The position numbers and the translations under genes are program-made. Below, one piece after another: positions 16,069-34,721 of a DNA stretch of 64,000 bases. Below the pieces are notes generated by a model. It made no database searches. It saw only the letters and a program-made list of their open reading frames with translations, and was not told where the DNA came from. This stretch comes from Pectobacterium punjabense (lineage in GTDB: Bacteria > Pseudomonadota > Gammaproteobacteria > Enterobacterales > Enterobacteriaceae): the NCBI RefSeq assembly GCF_012427845.1, contig NZ_CP038498.1, forward strand, positions 4,216,001 to 4,280,000, given 5' to 3'. How positions within the stretch are numbered: position 1 is the stretch's first letter; each line of letters opens with the position of its first letter.

Positions 16069-16100
16069 AAAAAATAAACGGCCCTTTGCAGAGCCGTTTA
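16069..16100 (-). terminator. Terminator after rpsQ (S10 operon)
   Basis: The arms TAAACGGC and GCCGTTTA form a stem followed, on the minus strand, by a run of T. It lies 25 bp past the rpsQ stop and separates the S10 and spc operons. Confidence 0.8.
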
Positions 16101-16124
16101 TCATAAGAGAAGAGCGCTACTTTA

Positions 16125-18053
<1,929 letters not shown>

Positions 18054-18058
18054 CTACC

Positions 18059-18340
<282 letters not shown>

Positions 18341-18353
18341 TTATCCTCTAAGA

Positions 18354-20749
<2,396 letters not shown>

Positions 20750-20769
20750 TCAATCGCTCAATGACCTGA

Positions 20770-21260
<491 letters not shown>

Positions 21261-21265
21261 CGCGC

Positions 21266-21293
21266 ATTATACGCAAATTGGCCGGGGAAGCAA
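21266..21293 (-). promoter_or_regulatory. S10 operon promoter
   Basis: On the minus strand TTGCTT (21288-21293) and a perfect TATAAT (21266-21271) are 16 bp apart, followed by GCGCG. The GC-rich start region is typical of stringently controlled ribosomal protein promoters. Confidence 0.8.
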
Positions 21294-21388
21294 CAAGCAG
21301 GATGAAATGATTTTAAACGCGGCCGGAACAATGTGAGCTAATCCGGCCGGAGTGGGCATAAAGCACATAATAGCGTATACCTATCCTG

Positions 21389-21862
21389 CTACTCAGCTTT
21401 TAGCTGAGCTTGAAGATAATTTTGTATACCAAGACGTGAAATCAAATCTAATTCAGTTTCCAGCCAGTCGATGTGCCCTTCTTCATCGGCAAGAATTTCT
21501 ATCATTAAATCCCTGCTGACATAGTCATGTACAGAGTCAGCATAGGAAATTGCCTCACGCAAATTCTTTGCGCCATCCAGTTCAAGTTGAAGGTCTGAAC
21601 GTAAGATCTCTTCGACATCCTCGCCAATATTTAATTTGCCCAAATCCTGCAGATTCGGGATGCCTTCAAGAAACAGGATTCGTTCGATGTAGCGATCAGC
21701 GTGCTTCATTTCGTCAATAGACTCATGATATTCGTGATCGTTTAGACGGGTTAAGCCCCAGTTTTTAAACATGCGGGCATGAAGAAAATATTGGTTAATG
21801 GCTACCAGCTCGTTGCCCAATAACTTATTCAGGTGTGTGATAACTTTTTTATCGCCTTTCAT
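21389..21862 (-). CDS. bfr: Bacterioferritin
   Basis: Bfr forms a 24-subunit haem-containing shell that oxidises and stores iron. The 157-residue protein keeps the di-iron ligands Glu18, Glu51, His54, Glu94 and others, and Met52, which binds the haem between subunits. It lies downstream of bfd on the same strand (72-bp gap), as in E. coli, so storage and release factors are linked. Length is normal. Confidence 0.97.
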   Translation of the reverse strand: MKGDKKVITHLNKLLGNELVAINQYFLHARMFKNWGLTRLNDHEYHESIDEMKHADRYIERILFLEGIPNLQDLGKLNIGEDVEEILRSDLQLELDGAKNLREAISYADSVHDYVSRDLMIEILADEEGHIDWLETELDLISRLGIQNYLQAQLKAE

Positions 21863-21933
21863 GACATGCTCCTCGCTCCAGTTCTTAAAGTGTAGAACTG
21901 GTCAGCAGAGAGTCAAAAAAACGACCCTACATT

Positions 21934-22128
21934 TTATGCTACTTCATACATGTCAGGAATTTTAGCTTGTTCTTCCTCAAAAATAACACGCGCCTGACGA
22001 ACACACTTACCGCAATCCGTCCCGATAGGAACGAGCTTACGTAATTGTTGCATAGATTGAGGCTGGTGCTGGCGAACAGCATTACGAATGACTTTGTCAG
22101 AAATTGCGTTGCACAAACAAACATACAT
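21934..22128 (-). CDS. bfd: Bacterioferritin-associated ferredoxin
   Basis: Bfd binds Bfr and passes electrons through a [2Fe-2S] cluster to release stored iron. The 64-residue protein has the unusual cluster ligands Cys4, Cys6, Cys39 and Cys42 (CLC...CGKC). I chose the ATG giving [12 protein letters not shown] because E. coli Bfd begins there; an in-frame ATG 15 bp upstream is possible. Neither has a strong ribosome-binding site. A Fur-box-like sequence lies upstream. Confidence 0.93.
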   Translation of the reverse strand: MYVCLCNAISDKVIRNAVRQHQPQSMQQLRKLVPIGTDCGKCVRQARVIFEEEQAKIPDMYEVA

Positions 22129-22238
22129 ACCAGAATGACTCATCGTTATCGCGAGTGTCTTTTACGCTACCTTTAAGGACACTACAGACGGCATTTGAAA
22201 CCGCTCCTAGCGATTTTTTAACCAACCTCAGCATTGTA

Positions 22239-22257
22239 AATAAGAATTATTTTTATT
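22239..22257 (-). promoter_or_regulatory. Possible Fur box upstream of bfd
   Basis: The minus strand reads AATAAAAATAATTCTTATT, whose core ATAATTCTTAT fits the inverted ATAAT-n-ATTAT Fur pattern with one mismatch. bfd is Fur-repressed in E. coli. The stretch is AT-rich, so the match may be fortuitous. Confidence 0.35.
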
Positions 22258-22284
22258 TCAATTTCGATTTAATCATTTAGACGT

Positions 22285-22310
22285 AAAAAAAGGCACCGAA
22301 GTGCCTTTTT
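22285..22310 (-). terminator. Terminator after tuf (str operon)
   Basis: The stem AGGCAC/GTGCCT is flanked by A and T tracts, 23 bp past the tuf stop on the minus strand. Confidence 0.88.
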
Positions 22311-22332
22311 CATGCATTGAGTTTATCAGCGA

Positions 22333-23532
<1,200 letters not shown>

Positions 23533-23586
23533 TCAAATGCTCTCCCCCTATGGAGAGAGCACGGGATTTTGTTTTAACCCTGAGGC

Positions 23587-25710
<2,124 letters not shown>

Positions 25711-25797
25711 CTATTTACTAGGGCGTTCAATTTAGTTAACCCAAGCGGGTTGGCTATTTTTAGCGCCCGCTTGGTTAGCATGACTACAGCGAAGGGA

Positions 25798-26283
<486 letters not shown>

Positions 26284-26364
26284 TTAATTCAGGATTGTCC
26301 AAAACTCTACGAGTTTAGTTTGACATTTAAGTTAAAACGTTTGGCCTTACTTAACGGAGAACCA

Positions 26365-26739
<375 letters not shown>

Positions 26740-26820
26740 TCAAAAAGCTCCTGGGTTTTGCTTCGTAAACACGTAATAAATCGCCTCATGTTTGCGCAAG
26801 GCAAAGTATGAGGACGCAGA

Positions 26821-26849
26821 ATTTTAGGGCTGGCAGTGGAAGGAGTCAA
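26821..26849 (-). promoter_or_regulatory. str operon promoter
   Basis: On the minus strand TTGACT (26844-26849) and TAAAAT (26821-26826) are 17 bp apart, followed by TCTGCGTCCTC. The layout matches the E. coli str promoter closely and lies 82 bp before rpsL. Confidence 0.82.
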
Positions 26850-26870
26850 GAAATATACAAAAATTCGGCG

Positions 26871-27158
26871 TTACCACGCGAGTTGCTGCGGGTGTTCCAC
26901 TGTCAGTTGAACAAATTCATTATAGTCAATGAGGACCACGCTGTTTGAAATTTGTTCAGTTATTCCTCTTGCCTCAGCATCAGGCTGAAGTGCATAGAGA
27001 AGAACGACTGAATCAAGAAGATGATGAATAATATCTCCACCAGCTACGGCACCGATAACACCATCTTGCAATAAGACCAAAGCATCACCCTGCTCCAAGC
27101 TGCGCAAAAGTGCGTCAAGGTCAGTGTGATAAGGAGAAGTTGAGAGCGTGTGTAACAT
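26871..27158 (-). CDS. tusB: Sulfur relay protein TusB
   Basis: TusB is part of the TusBCD hexamer that passes sulfur from TusA to TusE for 2-thiolation of tRNA wobble uridines. The 95-residue protein starts MLHTLSTSPYHTDLDALLR and ends HPQQLAW, and belongs to the DsrH family. It is last in tusDCB, 19 bp after tusC. Confidence 0.95.
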   Translation of the reverse strand: MLHTLSTSPYHTDLDALLRSLEQGDALVLLQDGVIGAVAGGDIIHHLLDSVVLLYALQPDAEARGITEQISNSVVLIDYNEFVQLTVEHPQQLAW

Positions 27159-27177
27159 AAAATGAAGAAATCCGTCG

Positions 27178-27537
27178 CTAGAATGAAAGAATGGAATGGT
27201 AACCGGCCAACTTGCTGCGCCATGCTTTCGGCGCTAACAGTTCCACATCCAAAACCCAGTCTGTATCTATATTCAACCCACGCTGACGTACGGAAGTCTC
27301 GCACAGATAGCAGCGTTCGATGTCGTATAACGGCAGCACCCCAAACGTAGCGATGTAATTGCGCATCAGAATCTTTTCCGGCTGTTGATGCGGCAGTAGC
27401 TGAAACACGCCATCACCAACAAAAAACACGCCAATCTCTTCTGTCAGTGCCGACATCGCCAACAGCGCATCCAGCCCTTCACGCCCAGATGCACTCCCAT
27501 GCGGAGAATGCGTAAAAACAAATGCGACTCGCTTCAT
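27178..27537 (-). CDS. tusC: Sulfur relay protein TusC
   Basis: TusC is a DsrF-like subunit of the TusBCD sulfur carrier complex. The 119-residue protein starts [20 protein letters not shown] and is full length. It is 9 bp after tusD, in the conserved yheO-tusDCB order. Confidence 0.95.
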   Translation of the reverse strand: MKRVAFVFTHSPHGSASGREGLDALLAMSALTEEIGVFFVGDGVFQLLPHQQPEKILMRNYIATFGVLPLYDIERCYLCETSVRQRGLNIDTDWVLDVELLAPKAWRSKLAGYHSILSF

Positions 27538-27546
27538 AACGCTACC

Positions 27547-27936
27547 TTAAAACTGAATCACCCGATCGCAGGTCAGTACCGACTGCGCCAGTTCACCCAA
27601 CCCACTGAGAACAAAGCCGGATTGCAGATTCGCTCCCGCAAGGTTGAGCTGGGCAGCTTGCTGCGCATCGGCCACCCCTCGGCGCAGCGCGGCGGCAACG
27701 CAAACATTCAGCGCCACCTGATGCGTTTCACCCAACTGCTGCCAGGCATGTACAAGGTCAAACTCATCATTAGCGGGTGACGTTAGCTGGTTGGCATTTA
27801 GCACGCCTTCCCGGTAGAAGAACACGCTTTTCAACTTGTGCCCCTCAGCCAACAACGCCTGCGCAAACTGTAACGCGCTGCTCGCTTGCTGCGTGCCGTA
27901 AGCAGGGCCAGTCACCAGCAAGCAGTAACTCAGCAT
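27547..27936 (-). CDS. tusD: Sulfurtransferase TusD
   Basis: TusD is the DsrE-like subunit carrying the active cysteine of TusBCD; the likely residue is the Cys in [11 protein letters not shown]. The protein is about 129 residues, with the family signature [19 protein letters not shown] chose the ATG at 27934-27936, which overlaps the yheO stop as TGATG; an in-frame TTG immediately upstream would add one residue. Confidence 0.95.
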   Translation of the reverse strand: MLSYCLLVTGPAYGTQQASSALQFAQALLAEGHKLKSVFFYREGVLNANQLTSPANDEFDLVHAWQQLGETHQVALNVCVAAALRRGVADAQQAAQLNLAGANLQSGFVLSGLGELAQSVLTCDRVIQF

Positions 27937-28658
27937 CAACGTTCATGCCCGCTGAAGTCGCCGCTTTTGAATTGACGAATATAAAGATAAACCGTGTGCT
28001 TGGAGATATTCAGACGTTCGGCGACCTGGTTGATAGCATCTTTAATATCAAAGATGCCTTTCTCGTACAGGCTCAGGACGATTTGGCGGTTTTTCGCATT
28101 ATTGGAGACATTGCGATCCGCATTAACTTCCTCAATGGAAAACTCCAGCGTTTGTGCAACCAGGTCATCAACAGATGATGCAAAGTTAACAGAAGATGCA
28201 ACGTCATGCGTTTCAGGTGGAATAAAGGTCTGCACAATCTGGGAGAAAGGTACATCCAGATTCATGTTGATACACAGCAGCCCAATCACGCGCTGATCGC
28301 GATTACGGATTGCGATCGTCACTGACTTCATCAACACGCCGCTTTTTGCGCGGGTAAAATAGGCTTTCGACACGCTGCTATCTTCACCTGCCATGTCGTG
28401 CAACATACGCAATGCAAGATCCGTAATCGGCGAGCCAATCTTTCTGCCGGTATGTTCCCCATTCGCAATACGCACGGCAGAACATTTAAGATCCTCAAGC
28501 GAGTGCAACACTATCTCACAGTGCTCACCAATCAACATGGCCAAGCCATCAACCACCGCTTCATACGATTTCAGGATCTCGTAGTCCGTTTGGCTGAACG
28601 GCCGTTCATCGAGTAAATCAAGCTCATAAGATTCGCCAGATACAAGCGAATTAGACAT
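27936..28658 (-). CDS. yheO: YheO-type PAS/HTH transcriptional regulator
   Basis: This cytoplasmic DNA-binding protein has an N-terminal YheO-like PAS region (about 20-130, with [20 protein letters not shown]) and a C-terminal helix-turn-helix ([20 protein letters not shown]). The E. coli homologue is very similar throughout. I place the start at the ATG giving [16 protein letters not shown], which aligns with E. coli; ATGs at 28679 and 28682 are in frame and have the better AGGGG ribosome-binding site, so the protein may be 7-8 residues longer. It overlaps tusD and may be cotranscribed with tusDCB. Its ligand is unknown to me. Confidence 0.9.
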   Translation of the reverse strand: MSNSLVSGESYELDLLDERPFSQTDYEILKSYEAVVDGLAMLIGEHCEIVLHSLEDLKCSAVRIANGEHTGRKIGSPITDLALRMLHDMAGEDSSVSKAYFTRAKSGVLMKSVTIAIRNRDQRVIGLLCINMNLDVPFSQIVQTFIPPETHDVASSVNFASSVDDLVAQTLEFSIEEVNADRNVSNNAKNRQIVLSLYEKGIFDIKDAINQVAERLNISKHTVYLYIRQFKSGDFSGHER

Positions 28659-28681
28659 GGCAGACACCACCCTCAGCATCA

Positions 28682-28889
28682 TTATCCCCTAAATAATTCG
28701 AGCTGCGTGATAAAACGTTAGCGTTTTAAACAACGCCCCGCGTTGGCCCTTTAGGGCAAGGCTCATTTATGAGCCTTGCCCTAAAGGGCCAACGCGGCAA
28801 CCGCGCAAATCCCCAGGAGCTTACTCAGGTAAGTGACTGGGGTGAGTAAAGGCGGCCAACGCACAAGCAGCTTGAAGTATGACGGGTAT
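28682..28889. repeat. ERIC element with inserted long hairpin
   Basis: The core ATCCCCAGGAGCTTACTCAG followed by GTAAGTGACTGGGGTGAG is the enterobacterial repetitive intergenic consensus (ERIC). The ends resemble each other as inverted repeats: ATTCGAGCTGC on the left and GCAGCTTGAAGTATGACGGG on the right. ERICs are usually about 127 bp; this copy is about 208 bp because the left half holds a perfect inverted repeat (28738-28797). It separates yheO from eptA. Such elements are transcribed and can alter mRNA stability. Confidence 0.75.
28738..28797. repeat. Perfect 29-bp inverted repeat
   Basis: Two 29-bp arms (28738-28766 and 28769-28797) are perfectly complementary around a 2-nt centre TT. 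The left arm starts CCGCGTTGGCCCTTTAGG and ends AAGGCTCAT. No T-tract follows, so it is not a simple terminator. As RNA it would make a very stable hairpin on either strand; as DNA it could extrude a cruciform. Confidence 0.9.
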
Positions 28890-28963
28890 CTTTATTTTGT
28901 ATTGACAAGGGACATAGTCTAGCAAATGTCCACTCTCGCGTCCCCGAATTTAACGGACTACCT

Positions 28964-28980
28964 CTTAAGGTTGTATTAAT
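28964..28980 (+). promoter_or_regulatory. Candidate PmrA (BasR) box before eptA
   Basis: CTTAAG and ATTAAT are separated by 5 bp (GTTGT), matching the tandem YTTAAK-N5-YTTAAK PmrA site with one mismatch. It lies 62 bp before the eptA start, with a TAGAGT-like -10 (CGCTAGAGTC) about 11 bp further on. The placement over the -35 is that expected for activation of eptA-basRS by its own response regulator. Confidence 0.5.
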
Positions 28981-29041
28981 TTAATCCCGCTAGAGTCTGC
29001 GTCTTCTTTCCTCTCCATCATGGAAATCACGAGAGACGCAT

Positions 29042-30688
29042 ATGAAAAATCCAATACCGATGGGCAGACCACACCTGAACAGCATCATGTTCGTGTTGGT
29101 ATTTTCTGCCTTTATTACTCTGGTCCAGAACATCGCCTACTACCGTCAGGCGCTACAACTGCTGGATATGACAGACTGGACTAACATCCCTTTTTTTCTC
29201 AGCATGCCGGTGGTGATTTTCGCGGTGCTGAATATCATTTTCACGCTGCTGGCCGTCCCTTATCTGCGTAAGGCCGTCATCGTTTTTTTCTTACTGTCCG
29301 GTGCCGCCGCACAATATTTTATGCTGAACTACGGCATTATCATTGACCGCACGATGGTCCAGAATATTCTGGAGACGACGGCCAGCGAGTCCTTCTCACT
29401 GCTTACGCCACAGCTTGTCGCCTGGGTATTCTTTATTGGCGTCATTCCTGCCGCGCTCGCTATCTGGATAAAAATAAAGCCCGCCAAACCGACAACCCTC
29501 TATATCGGCATGCGTTTTCTTAGCGTTATTATTTCGTTATTCGCCATTTTATCTGTCGCGGCATTCTTTTATAAAGATTACGCCTCGTTCATGCGTAATA
29601 ACAAAGAGTTGGTAAAAGCGATTACGCCCAGCAATATTGTGGCAGCCAGCCTGTCCTACCATAAGCATAGCGCGCTGGCTAATTTACCCCTGGAGCAAAT
29701 CGGCCTGGACGCTCACAAAGTGTCGCCAGCGTCCCCGACAGCAAAAAAGAACCTGGTTATTCTGGTCGTGGGAGAAACATCCCGGGCGCAAAACTTTTCG
29801 CTGGGCGGCTACGGGAAAGAGACGAACCCACTGCTGGCAAAAGACAATGTGGTTTATTTTGAAAACACGTCATCGTGCGGCACATCAACAGGTGTTTCCG
29901 TTCCCTGCATGTTTTCCAACATGCCGCGACAAAGCTTTAACGGTGACGTAGCCAGCCATCAGGAAGGGCTGTTAGATATATTACAACGCGCCAAAGTTAA
30001 CGTACTCTGGCAAGAAAATGACGGCGGCTGCAAAGATGCCTGTACACGTGTGCCAACGGTTGATGTGACATCGCTGAAGCTACCAGGTCTCTGCACCAAC
30101 GGCGAATGCCAGGATGAAGCGTTATTCCACGGCGTCGAAGACTATATCAATAAGCTCGATAACGACGGGATTATCGTATTACATACCATAGGCAGCCACG
30201 GCCCGAGTTATTACCAGCGCTACCCTGACGCCTTTAAGAAATTTACCCCAACCTGTGATACCAATCAGATTCAAACCTGTACGCAAGAAGCACTGACCAA
30301 CACGTATGACAACACGATTCTGTATGTCGATTTTGTTCTGGATAAAACGATCAACCTACTGAAACAGCATCAGGATAAATTTAATACCTCACTGGTTTAC
30401 CTGTCTGACCACGGCGAATCGTTAGGCGAGAACGGCATCTACCTACACAGCATGCCCTACTCTATTGCGCCAAAGCAGCAAACGCATGTGCCGATGTTGA
30501 TGTGGTTATCCTCGGGTTATCAGCAGCAACAGGCGATTCAGGACACCTGTCTGCGCCAGAACGCGAAGCAGCAGGATTACTCGCAAGATAATCTTTTCCA
30601 TACCATACTGGGGATGTTTAGTATCGCCACAAAAGAATATCAGCCTCAGCTCGATATCCTTCAGCCGTGCAGGGACAAGGCAACATGA
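29042..30688 (+). CDS. eptA: Lipid A phosphoethanolamine transferase EptA
   Basis: EptA adds phosphoethanolamine to lipid A phosphates at the periplasmic face of the inner membrane, reducing negative charge and polymyxin binding. The 548-residue protein has about five N-terminal membrane helices (to about residue 175) and a periplasmic sulfatase-fold domain. Metal-site motifs are visible: [11 protein letters not shown], the nucleophile threonine in [13 protein letters not shown], and [10 protein letters not shown]. It heads an eptA-basR-basS operon with 4-bp overlaps, as in E. coli, though the locus is elsewhere on the E. coli map. Confidence 0.95.
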   Translation: MKNPIPMGRPHLNSIMFVLVFSAFITLVQNIAYYRQALQLLDMTDWTNIPFFLSMPVVIFAVLNIIFTLLAVPYLRKAVIVFFLLSGAAAQYFMLNYGIIIDRTMVQNILETTASESFSLLTPQLVAWVFFIGVIPAALAIWIKIKPAKPTTLYIGMRFLSVIISLFAILSVAAFFYKDYASFMRNNKELVKAITPSNIVAASLSYHKHSALANLPLEQIGLDAHKVSPASPTAKKNLVILVVGETSRAQNFSLGGYGKETNPLLAKDNVVYFENTSSCGTSTGVSVPCMFSNMPRQSFNGDVASHQEGLLDILQRAKVNVLWQENDGGCKDACTRVPTVDVTSLKLPGLCTNGECQDEALFHGVEDYINKLDNDGIIVLHTIGSHGPSYYQRYPDAFKKFTPTCDTNQIQTCTQEALTNTYDNTILYVDFVLDKTINLLKQHQDKFNTSLVYLSDHGESLGENGIYLHSMPYSIAPKQQTHVPMLMWLSSGYQQQQAIQDTCLRQNAKQQDYSQDNLFHTILGMFSIATKEYQPQLDILQPCRDKAT

Positions 30689-31353
30689 AATTATTGATTG
30701 TTGAAGACGATAAGCTGTTGCAGGAAGGATTATTATTGGCGTTGAGTCATGAAGGTTATGCCTGCGATTGCGCTGGCACAGCCAAAGAAGCGGACGCGCT
30801 CATCAGTAGCGCGCACTACAGCCTGGTGATTCTCGATCTTGGCTTACCGGACGACGACGGCCTCGCTCTGCTATCCCGCTGGCGTAAGAATAATTATCAG
30901 CATCCCGTGCTCATCTTAACGGCGCGGGATAAGGTCAACGATCGCGTCAGCGGACTGGATGTGGGCGCAGACGATTATCTTGCCAAGCCTTTCGCGTTAA
31001 CTGAATTACAGGCGCGCGTACGCGCGCTGATTCGCCGCAATCAGGGTTCAAGCAACAGCAAGATACAGGTCGACAACATCACATTGGATTTAAACAATCA
31101 GCAAGTGTGGCTGGACGAAAAACCGATAGTGCTGACGCCGAAAGAGTTTGCGATACTTTCCCGCCTGGTGTTGAAAGCCGGTTCTCAGGTGCACCGTGAG
31201 CTTCTTCATCAGGACATTTATGCCTGGAACGACGACCCCTCCTCCAATTCACTGGAAGTCCATATCCATAATCTGCGTCACAAGATAGGGAAAGAGCGCA
31301 TCCGAACCCTGCGAGGCTTTGGCTATCTGTTGACCAAAGGGGAACAACCATGA
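30685..31353 (+). CDS. basR: Response regulator BasR (PmrA)
   Basis: BasR/PmrA is an OmpR-type response regulator controlling lipopolysaccharide modification genes. The 222-residue protein has a receiver domain with phosphoacceptor Asp51 ([14 protein letters not shown]), acidic pocket E7-D8-D9 and Lys in LAKPFALTE, and a C-terminal winged helix (about 125-222, ending [12 protein letters not shown]). The ATG at 30685 overlaps the eptA stop by 4 bp; starts further upstream lack homology. Its stop overlaps basS by 4 bp. Confidence 0.94.
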   Translation: MKLLIVEDDKLLQEGLLLALSHEGYACDCAGTAKEADALISSAHYSLVILDLGLPDDDGLALLSRWRKNNYQHPVLILTARDKVNDRVSGLDVGADDYLAKPFALTELQARVRALIRRNQGSSNSKIQVDNITLDLNNQQVWLDEKPIVLTPKEFAILSRLVLKAGSQVHRELLHQDIYAWNDDPSSNSLEVHIHNLRHKIGKERIRTLRGFGYLLTKGEQP

Positions 31354-32444
31354 AGGGTGACACCGACGCCGTCACCAGCATGCGTCGCCGTTTGGTGCTG
31401 GCACTGGGCGGCATTCTCCTCGTCTGCCAGATGATCAGCGTATTCTGGCTCTGGCACGAGAGTGAAGAACAGATCGGCCTGCTGGTTGATAAATCCCTGA
31501 GTGCAACCGCTCAAAATATGCAGATCGATCAAGAAATTAATGAGGCGATCGCTTCTCTCAGCATCCCCAGCCTGGTGATGGTCATCCTGACATTGCTCAT
31601 GTGCTTTCAGGCGGTCAGTTGGATCACCCGCCCGCTTTCTCGGCTACAGGAAGAATTGCAGGATCGTACTGCTGAAAATCTGGAACCGCTGCCACAGCAG
31701 AGTGACATTAAAGAAGTTGCTGCCGTCACACACACCATCAACCAGCTTTTTCAACGTCTGGACGAAACGTTGAAACGCGACAGACAATTTACTGCCGATG
31801 TCGCCCATGAGTTACGAACGCCGCTAGCCGGTATTCGGCTGCATCTGGAATTACACCAGCAACAACATCAGATTGATTGCAGCTCACTCATCAAACGTAT
31901 CGATAAAATGGTCAAAACGGTGGAACAACTCTTACTGCTGGCACGTGTCGGACAGGATTTCTCGGCAGGCCACCACGAAAATGTCGCATTCCTGCAAGAT
32001 GTCATCTTTCCCATGCAGGATGAACTGGCCGAGATGCTGCAAAAACGTCAACAACGGCTGAAATGGGTATTACCGCGAGAAGATATCACTCTGCGCGGTG
32101 ATGCGACGTTACTCCAGTTACTGTTACGTAATTTGGTAGAGAATGCCTATCGCTATAGTCCTGAAGAAAGTCAGATTACAGTGAGCCTTAACACCCAACA
32201 ACATTTTGAATTACAGATCGAAGATGAAGGGCCGGGTATCGATGAAAGCAAAGTCGGTGAATTGAGTAAGGCGTTTGTACGAATGGACAGCCGCTATGGT
32301 GGTATCGGCCTCGGGCTGAGTATCGTGACGCGCATTGCCCAATTGCACGATGGGAAATTTTTTCTCAGTAATCGACTGCAAGGTCCTGGCGCACTCGCGC
32401 GGGTAGTACTAACCACACCTGACGACTACCCCGATTCCGCTTGA
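31350..32444 (+). CDS. basS: Sensor histidine kinase BasS (PmrB)
   Basis: BasS/PmrB senses ferric iron, aluminium or mild acid and phosphorylates BasR. The 364-residue protein has TM1 (about 13-35), a periplasmic loop of about 35 residues, TM2 (about 72-91), a HAMP segment, the H-box with His153 ([15 protein letters not shown]), an N-box ([12 protein letters not shown]) and G-boxes [10 protein letters not shown] and [10 protein letters not shown]. An ExxE motif (ESEE, 37-40) lies at the start of the loop; in Salmonella PmrB such motifs bind iron. It ends the eptA-basRS operon. Confidence 0.94.
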   Translation: MKGDTDAVTSMRRRLVLALGGILLVCQMISVFWLWHESEEQIGLLVDKSLSATAQNMQIDQEINEAIASLSIPSLVMVILTLLMCFQAVSWITRPLSRLQEELQDRTAENLEPLPQQSDIKEVAAVTHTINQLFQRLDETLKRDRQFTADVAHELRTPLAGIRLHLELHQQQHQIDCSSLIKRIDKMVKTVEQLLLLARVGQDFSAGHHENVAFLQDVIFPMQDELAEMLQKRQQRLKWVLPREDITLRGDATLLQLLLRNLVENAYRYSPEESQITVSLNTQQHFELQIEDEGPGIDESKVGELSKAFVRMDSRYGGIGLGLSIVTRIAQLHDGKFFLSNRLQGPGALARVVLTTPDDYPDSA

Positions 32445-32514
32445 AGAACACCAATAGAAGATCCACGTCAAAATAGCACCGCGACGGCACATCCCTGTGC
32501 AGAAGCCTTATCCC

Positions 32515-33786
32515 CTATTGATACACAGGGTAGCGGCGGCACAGTGCGACCACCTGCTCACGAACACGATCGCGTATCGCCGTTAATTCTTCATTTCCGG
32601 CACCCAGTCCATCCAGTACATCACATAGCCATCCCGCCAATTCCTCGCATTCTGCCACACCGAAACCACGCGTTGTGACGGCTGGCGTACCAATACGCAG
32701 TCCAGAGGTCACAAAAGGTGAACGCGGGTCGTTAGGCACCGAATTCTTATTTGTCGTGATATAAGCCTCGCTCAGTGCAGCGTCAGCATCCTTACCGGTA
32801 TAAGGCTTAGCGGACAGGTCAATCAGCAGTAAATGGTTGTCGGTGCCGTCGGAGACAATCTTGTAGCCACGCAGTTGGAGGACGCGCGCCATAGCACGGG
32901 CGTTGGTCACCACCTGACGCTGATAAACTGTGAATTCAGGGCGCAACGCTTCCTTGAAAGCTATCGCTTTGGCCGCGATAACGTGCATCAGCGGGCCGCC
33001 CTGAATACCGGGGAACACGGCGGCGTTGAGCTTTTTGTAAAAATCCTCACTCTGCCCCTTGGCCAAAATAATTCCACCGCGCGGGCCGCGCAGGGTCTTA
33101 TGCGTTGTACTCGTCACAACATGCGCGTGAGGGAGCGGAGTCGGGTACTCACCTGCTGCCACTAAACCAGCAACATGAGCCATATCCACCCAGAAGATAG
33201 CACCCACCTTGTCAGCAATAGTGCGCATGCGTGCCCAGTCTTTGTGACGTGAATAGGCGGAGAACCCGCCTATTAACATCTTTGGCCGGGTTTCCAAGGC
33301 AATACGCTCCATTTCGTCGTAGTCGATAAGCCCTGTTTCAGGGTCAAGGCCATAAGGTACGATCTTGTAGTGGCGACCAGAGAAATTGGAGGAATTACCG
33401 TGAGTCAAATGCCCGCCCTGAGCCAAATTCATCCCCATCACGGTGTCGCCGGGGTTAGTCAGTGCGAGAAATACGGCCGCATTAGCCTGAGCACCAGCAT
33501 GGGGCTGGACATTAGCGTAATCGCAGTCAAACAGCGCTTTTGCCCGTCCGATAGCCAGGCGTTCGGCTACGTCAACATACTCACAGCCGCTGTAATAGCG
33601 CTTGCCGGGGTAACCCTCTGCATATTTGTTGGTGAACACAGAGTTCTGGATCGCCATCACCAGCGGGCTGGCATAGTTCTCTGAAGCGATAAGTTCAACG
33701 TGAGTTTCCTGACGGTGTTCTTCATGCAGGATGGCGTCGGCCAGTTCCGGGTCGAAGTCAGTAAGGGTAAGAGAAGCGTCATACAT
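32515..33786 (-). CDS. glyA: Serine hydroxymethyltransferase, GlyA paralogue
   Basis: Serine hydroxymethyltransferase converts serine and tetrahydrofolate to glycine and 5,10-methylene-tetrahydrofolate using PLP. The 423-residue protein has [10 protein letters not shown], the PLP-stacking region and the Schiff-base lysine Lys230 ([14 protein letters not shown]). I chose the ATG giving [11 protein letters not shown], 8 nt after AGGA; another ATG two codons earlier is possible. Its setting (beside a PLP-binding protein and a MocR regulator) differs from the housekeeping glyA, so it is likely a second copy; that copy is not in the window. Confidence 0.88.
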   Translation of the reverse strand: MYDASLTLTDFDPELADAILHEEHRQETHVELIASENYASPLVMAIQNSVFTNKYAEGYPGKRYYSGCEYVDVAERLAIGRAKALFDCDYANVQPHAGAQANAAVFLALTNPGDTVMGMNLAQGGHLTHGNSSNFSGRHYKIVPYGLDPETGLIDYDEMERIALETRPKMLIGGFSAYSRHKDWARMRTIADKVGAIFWVDMAHVAGLVAAGEYPTPLPHAHVVTSTTHKTLRGPRGGIILAKGQSEDFYKKLNAAVFPGIQGGPLMHVIAAKAIAFKEALRPEFTVYQRQVVTNARAMARVLQLRGYKIVSDGTDNHLLLIDLSAKPYTGKDADAALSEAYITTNKNSVPNDPRSPFVTSGLRIGTPAVTTRGFGVAECEELAGWLCDVLDGLGAGNEELTAIRDRVREQVVALCRRYPVYQ

Positions 33787-33805
33787 GGGCATCGTCCTAT
33801 GGTTT

Positions 33806-34618
33806 TTAACAATGTGATGCGGTAATGGAACTATCAGGCCAGTAGTAGCTATCCGGCAGAGGACGCGCGCCAAAGATTGCCTGCCCGACGCGTACCACGG
33901 TGGCACCTTCCTCAATCGCTATTTCAAAATCACCGGACATGCCCATGGATAATTCATCCAGCGCAATGCCGACCGGAAGGTTTTGCTGCAACCGATCGCG
34001 CAGATTACGCAGCCGTATAAAACACTGGCGCACGCGTTCAGCCTCGCTGGAGAACAGCGCCAGCGTCATGAGTCCACGCACACGTAGCGCAGAGAATGTG
34101 GGAAGCGCCTGAATAAAAGCAGGAACGTCTTCAGGAGGCAGGCCGTACTTACTGGCCTCGCCGGAGGTGTTAACCTGCACGAAGACATCCAGTGAGCGTC
34201 CTTCAACGTGCAAGCGGCGATCCAACGCTTCAGCCAGTCGCAGGCTATCCAATGCCTGAAATTCGCTAGCGAAGCGTGCCACCAGCTTAGCCTTGTTGGT
34301 TTGCAGGTGACCAATAACCGACCACTGTAAGTCGGCTAAGTCCTGCATCGCTTCCCATTTGCGGTACGCCTCCTGCACCTTGTTCTCACCCAATAGCCGA
34401 CAACCTGCCATATGGGCCATACGCAGGCGATTTTCTGGCTTGGTCTTGCTAACTGGCAGCAGGCGCACGGTGGCAGGATCGCGCCCAACGCGGTGACAGG
34501 CCGCCGCGATGCGCATCTGTACTGCCGCCAGATTACGTTGGAAATCCTCAACCGTGGCGGCTTCAGGATAGCGACCATGGCTGTCGTGGCGAGTGGGTGT
34601 ATCGGAAGATATCGGCAT
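33806..34618 (-). CDS. YggS-family PLP-binding protein
   Basis: Members of the YggS/PLPBP (PROSC) family bind PLP in a single TIM-barrel domain and take part in vitamin B6 balance; no enzyme activity is known. The 270-residue protein has [15 protein letters not shown] with the PLP lysine, [24 protein letters not shown] and the phosphate-binding [20 protein letters not shown]. It starts 20 bp upstream of the GlyA paralogue in the same direction after an AGGAG site, so the pair forms an operon. The housekeeping yggS is usually near proC, so this may be a paralogue. The N-terminus is about 25 residues longer than usual. Confidence 0.88.
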   Translation of the reverse strand: MPISSDTPTRHDSHGRYPEAATVEDFQRNLAAVQMRIAAACHRVGRDPATVRLLPVSKTKPENRLRMAHMAGCRLLGENKVQEAYRKWEAMQDLADLQWSVIGHLQTNKAKLVARFASEFQALDSLRLAEALDRRLHVEGRSLDVFVQVNTSGEASKYGLPPEDVPAFIQALPTFSALRVRGLMTLALFSSEAERVRQCFIRLRNLRDRLQQNLPVGIALDELSMGMSGDFEIAIEEGATVVRVGQAIFGARPLPDSYYWPDSSITASHC

Positions 34619-34721
34619 CAGCCTAACTCCTGATGAAGAGGATGAATGGATTGTGAAACGTATTTATAGATTTAAAATAGCCGGATGTCCCCCACCATTT
34701 TCTTTATAAGAAGCAGACCAA
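34619..34721. promoter_or_regulatory. Divergent control region between B6-related operon and MocR gene
   Basis: This 103-bp gap separates the divergent PLPBP-glyA pair and the MocR-type gene. It is AT-rich in the middle (TATTTATAGATTTAAAATAG) and would hold both promoters. MocR proteins usually bind direct repeats in such gaps; I did not find an unambiguous repeat. Confidence 0.4.
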
